64,000 nucleotides of DNA, from positions 1,426,001-1,490,000 of the forward strand of contig JAKUDP010000014.1 of the NCBI GenBank assembly GCA_022570795.1. Reading direction: 5' to 3'. The notes below the pieces were generated by a model, which searched no databases, was not told the origin of the DNA, and saw nothing but the letters and a program-made list of their open reading frames with translations. A program made the position numbers and the translations under genes. Source of the DNA: Sphaerulina vaccinii (lineage: Eukaryota; Ascomycota; Dothideomycetes; Mycosphaerellales; Mycosphaerellaceae). This document shows positions 1-12,207 of the stretch, piece after piece (position 1 is the first letter of the stretch; each line of letters begins with the position of its first letter).

Positions 1-1433
1 CGAGTCGAGGCCTCGGCTGTGAAGGCGCGATTGAGCAAGCCTAACTCCGAGCCTGACGAACGTTCTTTGGAGGATGTCATACCGTGGCTGTCTGTTGTCG
101 AGCTGGAGTTCCGTAGCGCCGCTACATTGGCTCTCGCAATAGCAAGCGCACTCTTGACATCGGGCCTCATAAGCGATTCGGTCGCAGTGACCTCGTCAGC
201 TACCTGTCGTCTCTGTGTTCCATTGGGCACACGAGAGTGCTTGCGAATGGCTGCAGCTATGCTGTCTCGATCATCCGCCGCTGGGGATCGCACGATGGGT
301 CTGGTGTCGTGCTGAGAAGTAGCCTGAGGTGTCCTGTTTGGATCGTGGTCGCCTTCCATGCTTGCATAGGGTGTGATGCCAGGACTCTCCGGTCTTCGTT
401 CAGTGCGTAATCGATCAGCACTTTTGTAAGATCTGAGTTCTCCTCTGGATAACTTCGACGGCGATTTCACATTGCCCTTCGTTGCATCCAGCGGTAGGTG
501 GTTTGCGGAACGCGTCGAGAATGTGGAGTCCAGCACTCCGGCTGTGCTCGGACGAGCTTGTGATGAGCCGTAGCCACTGGGGCTCTGGAGTCCTGCATGT
601 TCTGCTCTTGCAAACATCTTGGGCCAGAGATTGAGCCGGGTCCGAGTCGGAGAGGCGACATCGAAAGATTGCTGCACAAGAGGCGACACTGGAGCACGAT
701 CAATGCTCGAGCGACGGCCTTGAGTTACAGGTGAGACCTCAGCATGATCTGCTTCTTTCTGGTAATGTCTTGGGGACTTCGGAGGCGGTCGAGTTGGTTG
801 CTCGACAGAATCCTTTTTGACTGTTATGCGAAGATTAGGCTTGGACCGTCTTGATCTGAGATGGCCGCCAGCGGATGGCGACGAGAGGTTGCTGGTCATA
901 GGGGCTGAAGAGCGTGCAAGGTCGCCAGAAACTGAAGTGAGAGTTCTCTCCCCATAGCGTGCATTGCCAATAGCTGCACGGCCACTTCCATCTGAGGTGG
1001 GAGATCTTTCAGGAGCGCTAGCAGTTCGGATGTGGTCGCTTGGAGCACAGACCAGCTTCCTTGGATCGAAGGACCCTGGAGAAGGGGTTGCAGCAGCGCT
1101 GTCTACTTCTCTGACACTTTGCAGGGTCTTGATGTCTGGCAAGCTGACCTTTCTGCTATCCCGGAGCGAAGTGGTTGAAGTCGAAGACGAACGGGAAGGC
1201 TGTGATGTTGTGTGCGAGGCTTGGGCGCTTGCCTCTTTGGGGCCTTTCTCAACTGAGGATGATCGACGACGGTAGGCGCCGCTGGCTCTGCGTAAGCTGT
1301 CCCTTTTGAGCGTGACAGGCGACGCCGGCGGTGTTGGCTCGACAGTGGGAAACAATCGATAGGAGGCTGCGACTTTTCGAGGTCGTCCAAGATCCTGCGA
1401 GCTATGGCAGCTGGAGGGTGTGGGCGACTCCAT
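1..1433 (-). CDS. Ser/Pro-rich protein of unknown function, 3' part missing (left edge)
   Basis: An uninterrupted minus-strand frame runs from ATG 1433 to the window edge, at least 477 codons without a stop. The ATG has a favourable context (AACATGG) and an in-frame stop lies just upstream near 1473. The product is rich in Ser, Pro, Arg and Thr, with clusters such as RRRSSSVEKG and PTPPASPVTLKRDS, and looks disordered with many possible phosphorylation sites. I see no catalytic or membrane motif and do not recognise the family. The stop codon and any structured C-terminal domain lie outside the window. Codon use and the long open frame make a real gene likely; function unknown. Confidence 0.75.
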   Translation of the reverse strand, partial: MESPTPSSCHSSQDLGRPRKVAASYRLFPTVEPTPPASPVTLKRDSLRRASGAYRRRSSSVEKGPKEASAQASHTTSQPSRSSSTSTTSLRDSRKVSLPDIKTLQSVREVDSAAATPSPGSFDPRKLVCAPSDHIRTASAPERSPTSDGSGRAAIGNARYGERTLTSVSGDLARSSAPMTSNLSSPSAGGHLRSRRSKPNLRITVKKDSVEQPTRPPPKSPRHYQKEADHAEVSPVTQGRRSSIDRAPVSPLVQQSFDVASPTRTRLNLWPKMFARAEHAGLQSPSGYGSSQARPSTAGVLDSTFSTRSANHLPLDATKGNVKSPSKLSRGELRSYKSADRLRTERRPESPGITPYASMEGDHDPNRTPQATSQHDTRPIVRSPAADDRDSIAAAIRKHSRVPNGTQRRQVADEVTATESLMRPDVKSALAIARANVAALRNSSSTTDSHGMTSSKERSSGSELGLLNRAFTAEAST

Positions 1434-3069
1434 GTTTTCGATGCTGCTACTGCTGCTGCTCTCGTCGTCGGCTCAGGTGGTCCAGTATATCATCGTGAGC
1501 TTTTCGTAGTGCAGTCTTCGTCGAGAAATCAGACCACCCAGCAAGTTTAAAATGTACAGCGTCCAGATCCAGTGAGGCTATCCTATTTCTTCTGAGGCAG
1601 GCGGCGGTAGGTACAGTATATCTCGAGGGTGATACAGGGTCACCTCGACCAAGGGCAATCCAGGTCCCATCATGGCTCATGCGAGGGTGCATCTGCGTCT
1701 TAATACTCTCGGCAGCTGGCCGGTGTCTCCTGGCTGTCATGCGCCAGCCTAGGAAGACTACTGAGTCGACCATGTCCTGCAGGTCAATCTGCGACGTGCC
1801 GTGGCTTCACCATTGGGCTTCATACTTGCTTTGGGACATGGTTGTGCACATTGTCGAGGCTACCAGGAGCTAGCGTGGCCTCTGAGTTTTGGCGGAATCA
1901 TCCGACAGACGCCAGCCAGCATCATTGCAAGCGAATCTACGCCATCGCCGTGCCAATCTGGTGTACTTTCTCATCTGGAGCATCGATATCACAGTGCAAC
2001 GGTGTGCTGGCATCGTCAAAACTGGTATTTTCCATTAAAAGACTTCCAAATCACCGTCGTTTGCGATTGACTTCCCGCCGTCAGTGTGATGCTGCATGCA
2101 CGAGTTTCCACTCTGGCGGCGATGCGGCTCCGGACCACCGAGTCGTGAACAAGCAGCTCGTGCGCTGGGCTTTGCTAGGGGTGGCCCTGTTCATCACGAC
2201 ATTCGACAGACCACCACTTTACTGCCGAAATGAAGCAGCCATGGCCGTTGATACACGACTTGGACTGCTACTACTGATGCCTTCGCAATGCCAGATCGTG
2301 AGCCATACCCACCTCGGCTTTGAAGTGTACTTGGATCTGGCTGCATATTGTACCCACCGCTGCAGAGGCTGCTCCCGCAGTGCATGAAAGCTCCTGAACA
2401 TCACAGATCCGATGGTTCGACCAAGTGCGGTCTTTCTCGCACAATCGTTTCTCGATATCTTATTGGAGCTCCAAACATACGGTCAAACAGATCTTCGGCT
2501 TCTGCTGAACGGGGCGATGGAGCGATGTGCGTTTCTTGGTAGATCATGCAAGATGTGATGGGATCTTTGGTCCGGCTGTAAACACGAAGTTTCTGTTTGG
2601 GTGCTGACGACAGTGCAATGCAAACAAGACTTCTCCTCTCAGCCTCAGTTGCCACAGGCGGAGACTCGGAGTGCATCGCTTGATGCGTCTCATGTCTGTT
2701 GCGGACACTGCCGTTCACCTGTGAAGAATCGGCCAGAGCGTCTATGGTCTTCACTTCAGACGGACCAACTCACTCGAAACACCTGGAAGACCTGGCAAGA
2801 ACATGGCGATGCAGCAAAGTGAGAGGAATCCGGTCTACACCGGTCGCAGAAGAATCTCACTTCATCTCCTCAGAACGTCTCGTGAAGGACCAGGACAAGG
2901 TGCTCAATAACAAGTGCCTTGTTTGTGAACAATACGACCACTGCTATACCACTGACATGTTGTCTGAGCTATCTTGAGCATATATCTCATTTACACTTCG
3001 AGGATTAATGCTGAAGCTTTCAAAACAACCACGGATTTCGGGTAACGACTCATTCAGGATTCTGAAACA
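1434..3069. other. intergenic stretch, no convincing gene
   Basis: This 1.6 kb separates the divergent Ser-rich gene (minus) and zinc-finger gene (plus). Several overlapping frames of 60-180 codons occur on both strands, but none shows a recognisable domain, convincing splice partners or a frame clearly better than its competitors. It presumably holds the promoters of both neighbours. Confidence 0.5.
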
Positions 3070-3752
3070 ATGGAGGACACCGGAAACGACACGACCCTCA
3101 ACGGCGCCCACGACAAGCATATGCTGTTCGAGAATCGAAGGTAGACGGCGATGAGAAGCAAATTGATGCTCCATCGCTCAGCAAGAAGAGAAAGCGCCAA
3201 TCTGCTGGTCGAGCAGATTCGGTTCACGACAAGGTAAGCGAACGACTTCCTAAGACCAAGGTCACCTGTCCATATCGCCACCCAGCGATCACAGAAGACT
3301 ACTTGAACGGTAAGTCACTGATGAGCCCAGCTCCACCGCCTACATCAGAAGAGATAGGCGAGTGGAAGAACACCGTCTGTCACTGGGATCAGCCCAAGCA
3401 AGACTTCGGCTGCTATGGTATCGACTACGATGACCACTCCGCCGCCTCTTCTCCCGAGCCTGACGTCAAACGACGTCGAGATCATATTGGTGAGGGCGAC
3501 GAGAAGGCGTCTGCAGTATGCTTCTTCTGGTATCACGGCTCTTGTGGTCGTGCGAAGGACTCTCGCACTGGGTACAAGTGCAACTATCGACACTCACTGA
3601 ACGAAGACGAACCAGAGTACGTTCAGCCTCCTCCAGGCTACAAGCACAGGGCTCCGTGCGGGCTAGAGTGGTGCCCAGGCGATGCGAAGGAGAAGGAACC
3701 GGCCAATATCACTGAGACATTCATCATCGATACCGAGGACCTTTCTGACTAG
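3070..3752 (+). CDS. small CCCH-like zinc-finger protein, nucleus-type, function unknown
   Basis: Proposed exons 3070-3140 and 3182-3752 give 213 residues. The 41 bp intron (GTAGAC..CTCAG) is short, but its removal joins ATG 3070 in frame to the long downstream frame. The protein has a basic, NLS-like KKRKR near residue 25, an acidic/basic middle with KRRR, and one clear Cys/His finger C-X7-C-X11-C-X3-H at about residues 137-161. Further Cys/His-containing stretches (TCPYRHP, CHWDQP, CGLEWC) are spread along the chain. The finger resembles CCCH RNA-binding modules but has longer spacing than the classical C-X8-C-X5-C-X3-H. Role unknown; RNA binding is inference. The first exon is less certain than the body. 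Confidence 0.6.
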
Positions 3753-3971
3753 GATGACGAGAGTCTGCCTGCAGATGGGACTAGGAAGGTTTGGGTCCTT
3801 GCAGGTCTTGGTTGAGAATAATTTCGAGACAATATTGCGGCAGTTCTGGCATCCCACGGGTCTGAATACCCAATGTTACTACCCACTACTGTGGCTAAGA
3901 TGACAGACATGTATCATAACAGCATCTCACCTCCATCTTTTCTTATTCGACACTTCCTTTCCGGAACTCTC

Positions 3972-6004
3972 TCAATAAGGTCGTATCTTGTAATACTCCC
4001 TGTCCTCAGGTCTTCCTTCCTGTGGCAAATCGACGAAGTCAGGCCATAGGTAGAAAGACAAATCCACATCTCTCACCTGTTCTCTCAACTGATTCACCGC
4101 CCACCCATTACCCAACCACCCCATCGTATTCCCTTCCGCCCCATTCTCCTCTTCCATATACTCATACTCATAATCCTCCCACCTCGGACTTCTCAACGCT
4201 TCAATACAATGCAACGTACTCCCTGGCCACAAGCCAGTAACATGTTCACTCGGAACTCCTTGACCATCCTTCCTATACCAAGATTGACAATCATCTTTGA
4301 AAACCGTCTTGTCGAAATATGCATCACAATATCGCGTGAAATCTTTCACAGCGCGAGGTTTTATTGTCATTGATTTGATGTTTTCTTTTTGTAGTTTCCT
4401 AATGGCTTTTATGATATAGTCTCCTGTAGATTCTATCATCATTGTCAAAGAACCTTCGGCTATAGCTCCATTGGGTCCTAGCATGAAGAAGTGGTTTGGG
4501 AAATTGTCGGTTGCGAGCGACAAATAGTTCGTTGCGCGGGTATGCCAGTGTTTTGATAATGTGAGGTTTTGGAGACCTGTGACTGGGAAGAGAGGCGCTG
4601 CGGAGGCGTAGAAACCTGTTGCGCAGACTAGGACGTCGATTTCGTGGTGTTTGGCGTCGGAGGCTGTTGTTATGCCTGTGGATGTGATGTGGGAGATCTT
4701 GGAGTTGATGAAACCGACGTTGTCTTCTACGAGGGCTTCGAGGAATCCTGGGCCTGGGGTTAGGCGGCGGCAGCCTGGTGCGAAGCTGGGTTTGAGGAGA
4801 GTGTAGTATTCGGGTTTCTTGGATAGTCTGGATCTATGCAAGGTGAGAAGGTGGTTAGCATTAGTGGCGCCTGCAATATGAGATGTGGCTAGGCTTACTT
4901 CATGGTCTGGTCGAACTTTTCCTGTGCCTCGATCTGCATCTTCGTGCCTTTGAGCGTACTAGCATGAATGTTGTTCGCGTCTGCTTCGATCTTGACTCTG
5001 AATTCGAACCACAGGTCAGGATCTTTCTCGAATTTCTCAATCATTTGAGGTGGCATCATCATGGAATCGTCGCCATTGTTCAGAAGGAATTCGTCTGCAA
5101 CCCGTTGCCCGAATGGTGGAGAAATCCAGGTCTTGCTTCGCATGAAACACTTCAATTGTACGCCAGGAACTTTCTGCAGTTGGGGAACGATCTGAATAGC
5201 ACTGCTTCCACTTCCGATGATCCCGATGCGTTTGTTCGTGAAGTCGTAGGAGTCGTTCCAAGCAGCTGAGTGCATCACTTCACCCTTGAACTTCTCAAAG
5301 CCCTCAATTTTTGGCCATTGCTTAGTGTTCAACAGACCTCGCGCACTGATCAGAACATCGCAACTATCTTCGAAAGTGGTGCCATCCTCCAGTCGCTTAA
5401 TCTTCACAAACCACTTGCCTAGATCTTGCGACCACTGACAAGATATGACCTCGTGCTGTAGTTTGATGAACCGATCCGCTCCATACTTCTTTGCGGTCTC
5501 TTCAATGTAGTCTCGGATCTCCCAAGACGGTGCATACAAGCTCGACCAGTCGTGTCGTGGATTGAACGAGAATTGATAGGAGTGAGATGGAATATCACAA
5601 GCCGCGCCAGGATACCGATTCTCATACCAGGTCCCACCAACGCCTTCGTTCTTCTCATAAATTGTGAGTTCACAATTCCTTAGACGTTCTGGGATCCTGA
5701 TACCAAGGTATACGCCTGAGTAGCCAGCTCCAATGACAATCACTTTCATAGGTCGTTGATTCTCGATCGGTGTGTCGTGGAGAAGCCATGGAACCTTGGT
5801 GTTGTTGATATTATGGTCACCATTGGTGAGTTTAGGATCGTTCTTGAGTTGCTGTACATTCTCAATGTATTCCACCTGTTCAAGGCTCAACTTCGTCTGC
5901 GCAAGATTCTTGCCCAAGATGGTGTCGCAATCGTTTCTTGCTGGGGTTTGTCGCAGTACGTTCGTTTCGGGCAATTCGCTTATTGTAGACATGCTGTTCG
6001 TCAA
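3972..6004 (-). CDS. FAD/NADPH-dependent monooxygenase, Baeyer-Villiger type
   Basis: Two exons (4899-6004 and 3972-4833) split by a 65 bp intron encode 655 residues. Visible motifs in order: FAD-binding GAGYSG (92-97) after a beta strand; the GGTWYENRYPGAACD segment typical of flavin monooxygenases; the Baeyer-Villiger fingerprint as FKGEVMHSAAW (239-249); a second dinucleotide site GSGSSA (264-269) for NADPH; and CATGF (439-443). Such enzymes insert oxygen next to ketones or aldehydes using FAD and NADPH. The substrate cannot be told from sequence. An N-terminal extension of about 85 residues precedes the FAD domain, as in many fungal members. No other secondary-metabolism gene is adjacent, so a catabolic or stand-alone role is as likely as a biosynthetic one. 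Confidence 0.9.
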
Positions 6005-6587
6005 GGACTATCGATCAGTGATTTGGAAGCAGTCAGGCAAAGCCCAGGTAAAGTGATTAGGTCCATCGTGGTGGGTACACATGATGTATTCGTCAAGTAT
6101 TGTCTCGATGACTTCGGCACTTGCACACTCGAGCTTTTAGAGCCTCCCTCCCGATATCTTTAGCGGGGATTGTGGATTGCTGTCACGTTTCGCCACATTA
6201 TCCTGCGAATACACGAGTGAGCTAGGGCTGCTCCGAACCATATTTCTGCGATGTAAGTGGGTCTTCATATGCAAGCCTTTGGGTCTTGGTGGGTCCAAGA
6301 CTCCATGAAGCGGGGGAACATGGGAGTTGATGTCGGCTCTAAACTTTGAAGTACAACCAGGAACAAGTCTCACCATTCATGCTGATATCGGGTAAGTTAT
6401 GTCGTACGCCTCCATGACCCATGGTCCGTCGTACTCGTCGGAGCTGCGGATCGAGGTTATCCAGAGTGACTTGCAATATGGCACGTCGCGCGAGATTCTT
6501 TATCGTGGACACATCTGGTTCTCAGCTTGAATGTCGCCTAAGAGAAGTCAGCGACACTGTGATTCGAATGATTATGAATTAGATCAG
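6005..6587. other. intergenic region upstream of the monooxygenase
   Basis: This 583 bp lies between the 5' end of the monooxygenase and the 3' end of the TMEM115-like gene, both on the minus strand. I see no open frame with support and no repeat. It should contain the terminator of the latter and the promoter of the former. Confidence 0.5.
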
Positions 6588-7819
6588 CTATGACTGCGCC
6601 TCTGCCGTTGCTGGTATCTTGTCCTTCACCTGGACGTCTTCGTCGAGACTGTTTGGACCATTGGGACTGAGAGTTGCCTGCACTGCAGTTACAGCTGGAG
6701 CATTCGCGCTCCTACTCGCAGCTGCCGCATTGAGTCTCTGATCCAGAGCCTTGAGCGCAATAGCCCGTCTTCTCTCTGCTTCGGCACGTCTTCCACTGCT
6801 ACCTCGCCCTTCGAAGCTTGGCAAGCCTCCTTCGGCTCGCGAAGCAGCGTTCTCATTTCCAGCTTCGATATCTTCCTCGGAGAATGGCGTGCAGACGCGC
6901 AGCTGCACTAGCACATTACACACCCCATCACAGATCGGTGACAGGATAGGATGCATGAAGTCTGGAAAAAAAGCTGTGAATGAGAATGTCTCGGACGCGT
7001 CTCCTTTGATCGTGGTGTCTTGGCCTCCTGTCGTGGCACTGGAGATGTCCGAGATGCGGAAGAAACGTAGATAGAGCCAGGAGGTGAGAAAGCCGAGGAG
7101 ACTTAACCAGAAAGCCGTATCTGTGCCGAGCAGAGGTCCTGAGATCATGTTCGCGAGGACGAAGACTGCTGGGAAATGTTTGATGCGCATTCGTATGGTG
7201 CCTTTGAATATGGATACAGTATGCTCTGGAACCAGTTGTTTCAGCGAGACTAGGAAGCCAGCCTCGAGCGCTACGAGGCCATTGAGAGGCGTGGGACTTG
7301 GACGTATCAGCATTGCTTCGTGTTCGTCTTACCGCCAGCGATATACATACTGTTCAGGCGCCGTAACAACCAGAGCGTGCCACATCGCATATATGAAGAA
7401 CGTAACAATGTTGGGTATCATAGTAACCTAAATCAAAGGTCAGCACAACTACAATGTATGCCCAAGCAGATGGTGAGAAGACTCACAAACAGCACAAATT
7501 TGCCAAACTCCTTCGTTCCCCATGCTCTTTCCAGGTATCTGCCTCCGAAGAACAACACGCTGCCTGATATCGCGAGCGATACCACATTATTCTCAATTAC
7601 AGCTCCCGTGAGGACGGTCCATGGGAAGCGGATGGACTGGGTCGGGATGCACACCAGATATGGCACAGCCCATTTCGCGCTGGACAGGTAGTCGGTCGTG
7701 GTGGTCGAATCGAGGGAGAACTGCCATTTGCGAGTCCTGATCACGGCATTCAAGGAGGAGAGAGTGATCAATACCAATAGCAAGGCACGCGTGACGGGTG
7801 GCAGATTGACTCGCGGCAT
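6588..7819 (-). CDS. TMEM115/rhomboid-like Golgi membrane protein
   Basis: Three exons (7487-7819, 7351-7427, 6588-7296) give about 372 residues. The N-terminal half is made of hydrophobic segments; conserved family features are the RYLERAWG motif after the first membrane block and LVPEHTV plus KHFPA later. The C-terminal 130 residues are polar, rich in Glu/Arg/Ala and probably cytosolic. TMEM115 (DUF1751) proteins are rhomboid relatives that lack the catalytic Ser-His pair and act in Golgi transport; I see no GxSG here, consistent with that. Intron 1 (59 bp, GTGAGT..TTTAG) is secure. Intron 2 (54 bp) has an acceptor chosen to keep frame and is less certain. Shares a 301 bp divergent promoter with the LisH-WD40 gene. 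Confidence 0.82.
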
Positions 7820-8120
7820 TGTGTATGCATCACATTACAGCGAGGAACAGCCAACTTCAGTCACAGACGCAGATGATGGTGCGACGAGAGACGTGAGACG
7901 CGATCTGGTCGACATGTTTCGTACTATGGGTAGCGCCCCCCATGTGGTGTACCAAGCATTCGGGAGAGACAAGCGATCTCCACAGGCTAACTTCGAAGGA
8001 AGACCACTACAGCTATACTCTTGCTATTACTACTGACTGCCATCTACACTCCACCTCACCTCCCTATCTTCGATACCGTCTCCTTCCGAGAGTATTGTAG
8101 TCTATCTCTCCTCCCACCGC

Positions 8121-10201
8121 ATGACCACGAGCACCTCGCGCACTCCAGCCATGTCGGCTGCGGCAACCCTTCATTCGAACCATGTGAACTATGTGCGTTG
8201 AACACCAACGTCTCGTATAGAGACTCAGAATATTAACAGTTGATATAGTTGGTATGGAGATATCTACAGGAACAGGGCTTCGAGCATGCTGCAATAGCAT
8301 TCACGCGCGACTGGCGCCGGACAGGTGATATTGCTTCAGATCCGGAAACGCTACCATTTGCACCGGAAGTGCAACGGAATGATCTGGTCTCAGTCATACA
8401 GTATGGTGTATATCACGACCAGGTGCGAGCTAAGGCTGGACTGAAGAATGGAGAGCGCAGGTTTCCATGGAGTAAGATAGATGGACGTGGCAGCCTGGAG
8501 AGACGGCGCGATTCGACAGAGCATGGTGCTGGCACGCGACCAGCAGTCACGAGCAGGCGGGAGAAGAAGCTACCGGCGGCGCGTACAGCAGACAATGCCC
8601 GTAGTCAGGCACTCAGGGGATCCAGGAGGAGCGAAGTGGGCGATGCGCATCTCAATGGCGATCGTGATGCGATGGACGTTGATCCTGGTTCAGTGGATGG
8701 CGAACGCGAGCAGGAGGCTACATCACCGACTGCTGCCTCTGAATCAGACCAGGCTGGACCCGTGGAACGATACGACAGCATGGACGTCCTCGTTCAGACT
8801 GACATGAAAGCTGGACCGAAAACAAGCACGATATCTTGGCTCTTGGACAAGCCTGGAGCTAGTATACAGCGCGCAATTTGGAGCCCCAAGCCTGACGTAG
8901 ACGACAGCAAGACTCTCCTGACTGTAGGAAATGATCTGTGCCGGTTCTACCAAATACCGAATTCAGCCAACGATGCCAAGCATGTGGACTTCATCGATGA
9001 GCCGGGGCTGTCCACGAATTGTTATGTCACTGCCGCGACTTGGCGGCATGACGGTACAGCAGCGTGCTGTGCGACTGACAAGCTACGAGAATTACCCAGT
9101 GGAACCCAGCTATCACAGCAGACGCTTATCGAGCGGCATCATGATGGCACGAGTACTCAACTTCAGCTTGGACCAGCAATGCTAGAACCTCCAGGCATAG
9201 TGCTTGGCCTTCACTACAGTCCAGACTCAAAGTATGTACTGGCTTTGCGCACGAACATGAAGAGATCATCTATTCAAGTCTGGACGCCTCTACAACCTGA
9301 TATCGACACCATACCATTGAGTGAACCGATTGCATGGAGACTGTTCGACAACCAAGTTTTCGATGTAACTTGGACATCGAGCGACACTTTTCTGGTCTGT
9401 GGCGAGCACGGGCTTGCGGCAATGTACCAAATCGACGAGAGCCAGAGTCGAGAATTGAGCACACTATCAGTGGGCAACGTCCTCATGCGCGGTCTCATCT
9501 CACGCAACTCGAACATCGTGGAGAGTACCTCGAACTGGGATTATGTGCGATACGACCCGCGCTACCGTACAGCTGCCTTTGCGTCAAGAACAGACAGGAA
9601 GCTCTTGTTTACTTCCAAGCTACGACCTGGGGAAAATAGCTCTACCAGCGACGCAGAATTTGCTCTGCCAGAGGATAAAACGATTGAGCCTGTGGCATTC
9701 TCCACAGAGCAGATGGCAAAAGATAGCGACCATGATGGCGAACAGGCAACCGAGAGCCTGTTCGCTGCTGGCTTTGATGACGGCACAATTGACGTGTTCA
9801 GTGTAAGGCACTCCCCAGAGACTGGCCTGGAGTGTAAGACACTCGTCGACCTATCTCTTGCCGAAGCGCCTGTCACAGCGCTAGCATGGTCAGCGGATGG
9901 CTCGCACCTCGCAGCATCTAGCCTGAACCTCGTGCAAATATGGTCTCGCGACAGCTTTTCTAGGAAGAACGGAACCGTGCAAAGTCCTCGCACGATCATT
10001 ACATGGCGGCCTCAAGTCCTGCCTGGACAGGAGAACGGGACTGATAACGAAGATGAAGGTTTCCAGCCTAGTCTTACTTGGAGTGCTGATGGCACTAGTT
10101 TGGCTTTTGCTACGGAAGAACAGATATCCATTATCGGTCTTGATGCATCTGCTCAGGACGATGTACCGCTTGCCACGCTGAATGGCCACCGCAGTCCTTG
10201 A
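8121..10201 (+). CDS. LisH-WD40 repeat protein, TBL1/Sif2-like
   Basis: Exons 8121-8192 and 8249-10201 encode 674 residues. The 56 bp intron falls inside the LisH motif, and splicing produces NYLVWRYLQEQGFEHAA, a textbook LisH dimerisation helix pair at residues 23-39. A disordered Ser/Glu-rich linker follows (about 80-185), then a C-terminal half with degenerate WD40 repeats, e.g. ALAWSADGSHLAASSLNLVQIW and LTWSADGTSLAFATEEQ. This arrangement matches TBL1/Sif2 proteins, subunits of Hda-type corepressor complexes (Set3C, NCoR). The repeats are weak, so other LisH-WD40 scaffolds remain possible. ATG 8121 is the first Met in frame; a second lies ten codons on. Confidence 0.8.
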
Positions 10202-10292
10202 ATTCGATCGGAGCCTCCAACCTGAGAAGACACTGCGCCGAAGGATAGCAGGACCAGCACATCGGAGATACCTGTACGAGTTACCTCGTCGA

Positions 10293-11929
10293 TCAAGTGC
10301 CTGCCTGCGCTAGAAGATACTCTTTGGCCACAACTTGTCTCTCGAAGACACCAGGCTCCATCTCTGCCCAGCATGGCATGCTAGTGACAATAGTCAGTTG
10401 ACATCACTCGTGTCACTCTCGGTCGGGACACTTACCAAAGCCATGTGAAGGTCTCATCAAGGTCCTCCACAAGTGCCGGATTCTGGTAGTCCCTGCATAT
10501 GAACTTCTGGATCTTCGGACTGTGATCCAATGGTCCGACTGCGAACCTCGACTGCAGAATCGAGTTTGTACGAAACGGTTCCGATATGGCTCGATACGAG
10601 GCGAACAGTTCCTGCCAGCAATCTGCACGCTCGCGGTCAGTCAAACAATACCTTTTTATCCAGTGGACGATGTCACCTACCTTCAAGTTGTGCTTTGCCT
10701 ACCCGACTCTTGTCGTTGAGAATTCCGGAATCTTGATCAGGCGCCAGCTTCACGTCAAGTTCTTCCAGTTCAGGCAGTAGTTCGCCGAAATTGGCGTGGG
10801 TTGCGAATGGGAGGATGGCGGTGTAGACGAACTTCTTGAGTGAAGACAAGTGCATCTTGGCTGGACAGTCGTGGCCTCGGCTGAAGGTCAACTTTGCAAG
10901 GCAATCCTTGATACTAGCTACGAGTGAAGGTGGACCTCGCTCAACTGTAGACCACGTCAAATCCAACTGTCAGTCATCTGTCACAAGCACCTCCTTTGTG
11001 GTCCTGATTTGATGATACTTACAGAACTCGTACGTCGCATAGGCTCGTAAGAATGATCCTTCGTTCAGGCAAATCTCATTCCAAGCTTTCAGGTGCAGAA
11101 TACTTGCTTTCGCGATTCCTGGAAAGGACTCTGGGACGCAGTTCTCGATCTGCTCATACATGAATGGTATGGCTGCGGTCGTCGAGTCAACTCCGAGCTC
11201 CAGAATGTGGTAGTCCATATCACTGAATGCCCAGTCTCTACGCATGTCAATGGCACAATTGGTCAGACAGCCCATGTTCGTGGGACTTGCGACAATCATC
11301 ACTCGACGTGGAGCTACCGAGGTGAATAGTAGCTGCCAGAATGTGGCGGAATTGCGGTATGTATCGGCGGTGAACCTCTCACGGCGAGGAAAGCGTTCAG
11401 GACAGTCATGGTACGGCTGCATGGCCTTTTCGCTGACACGAGCGACTAGCAGGACGAAAGTCTCAACCGTGCCAGTGAGGCCGCTTGTATCGAGGAAGTC
11501 TAGGAAGGGCTGGAAATTGTCCACCCATTGCAAAGTGAAATGATGTCGTGTAATGGTATCTTGCTCGTCCGGATGTTCATGATCGGAGCACTCGTCGGAG
11601 TCGTCGGAGTCATATGGGAAAGTGCTCGTGTGGACATTATCGGAGAAGAGCTGTTGTGCCTCATATGCCCTCCTGGGTCCTATACGAACTTCTTCGCATA
11701 GGCTCAGACGAGTGTGTTTGAAGAGGAGCGGAAGGCTGATGCGGCGCCATCTCTTTGACACAAGCGATATGTTCTTGTAGTCTTTCTGGACTGAAGATGT
11801 TACTTCCAAGCTTGGCTCTTTCCTCGAGTTGAGCTGTGAAGGAGGCGGCCTGTCGAGCAGCTCCAGGATATGGAGCAACAGCTCCTCGGGCAGCGAGTCG
11901 ATATTGCAGGTGGCCATCATTTCGGTCAT
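10293..11929 (-). CDS. F-box protein
   Basis: Four exons (11023-11929, 10681-10944, 10436-10622, 10293-10380) with three introns of 55-78 bp give 481 residues. An F-box lies at residues 11-70: LPEELLLHILELLDRPPP, then after an insertion ISLVSKRWRRISLPLLFKH. F-box proteins are substrate adaptors of SCF ubiquitin ligases that bind Skp1 through this segment. The rest contains an acidic stretch (DDSDECSDHEHPDEQD) and a globular part without recognisable LRR or WD repeats, typical of the large fungal F-box families of unknown target. The intron 1 acceptor at 10945 was chosen because the alternative AG 15 bases upstream runs quickly to a stop. Confidence 0.85.
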
Positions 11930-12207
11930 GTGTTGTTCATGTCTAATGTCACAAAGATGCAGTCAGTTTGCCCCCACTAACTAGCGCGTGCTTAGCGCGA
12001 TATCGGCATTGACTCCGGCCTACGCTACCTTACTTACTTACTTCGTCTTCCTTGCCCCTTGAAAACATCTTACATTCGGTGCTCGGACGAGAGTAACCAC
12101 CGGCCGTGGACAGTCCATCTCGACATTATATTTGCTGCGCATCCACCTCGCTGCACGAGCCAGCTAAACTATTCTGCCGGCGCGACCAAGAGGATCCAAT
12201 CTGGAAC

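Noticed and set aside
1842..2387. 181-codon plus-strand frame in the first large spacer
   Set aside because: No domain, Cys/His/Arg-rich odd composition, several overlapping frames of similar length, and no splice or promoter support.
2401..2754. 117-codon minus-strand frame with fairly natural composition
   Set aside because: Starts at a non-ATG codon; possible upstream exons, for example via a GTGAGT..ACAG intron, go out of frame. It may be an orphan exon but cannot be supported.
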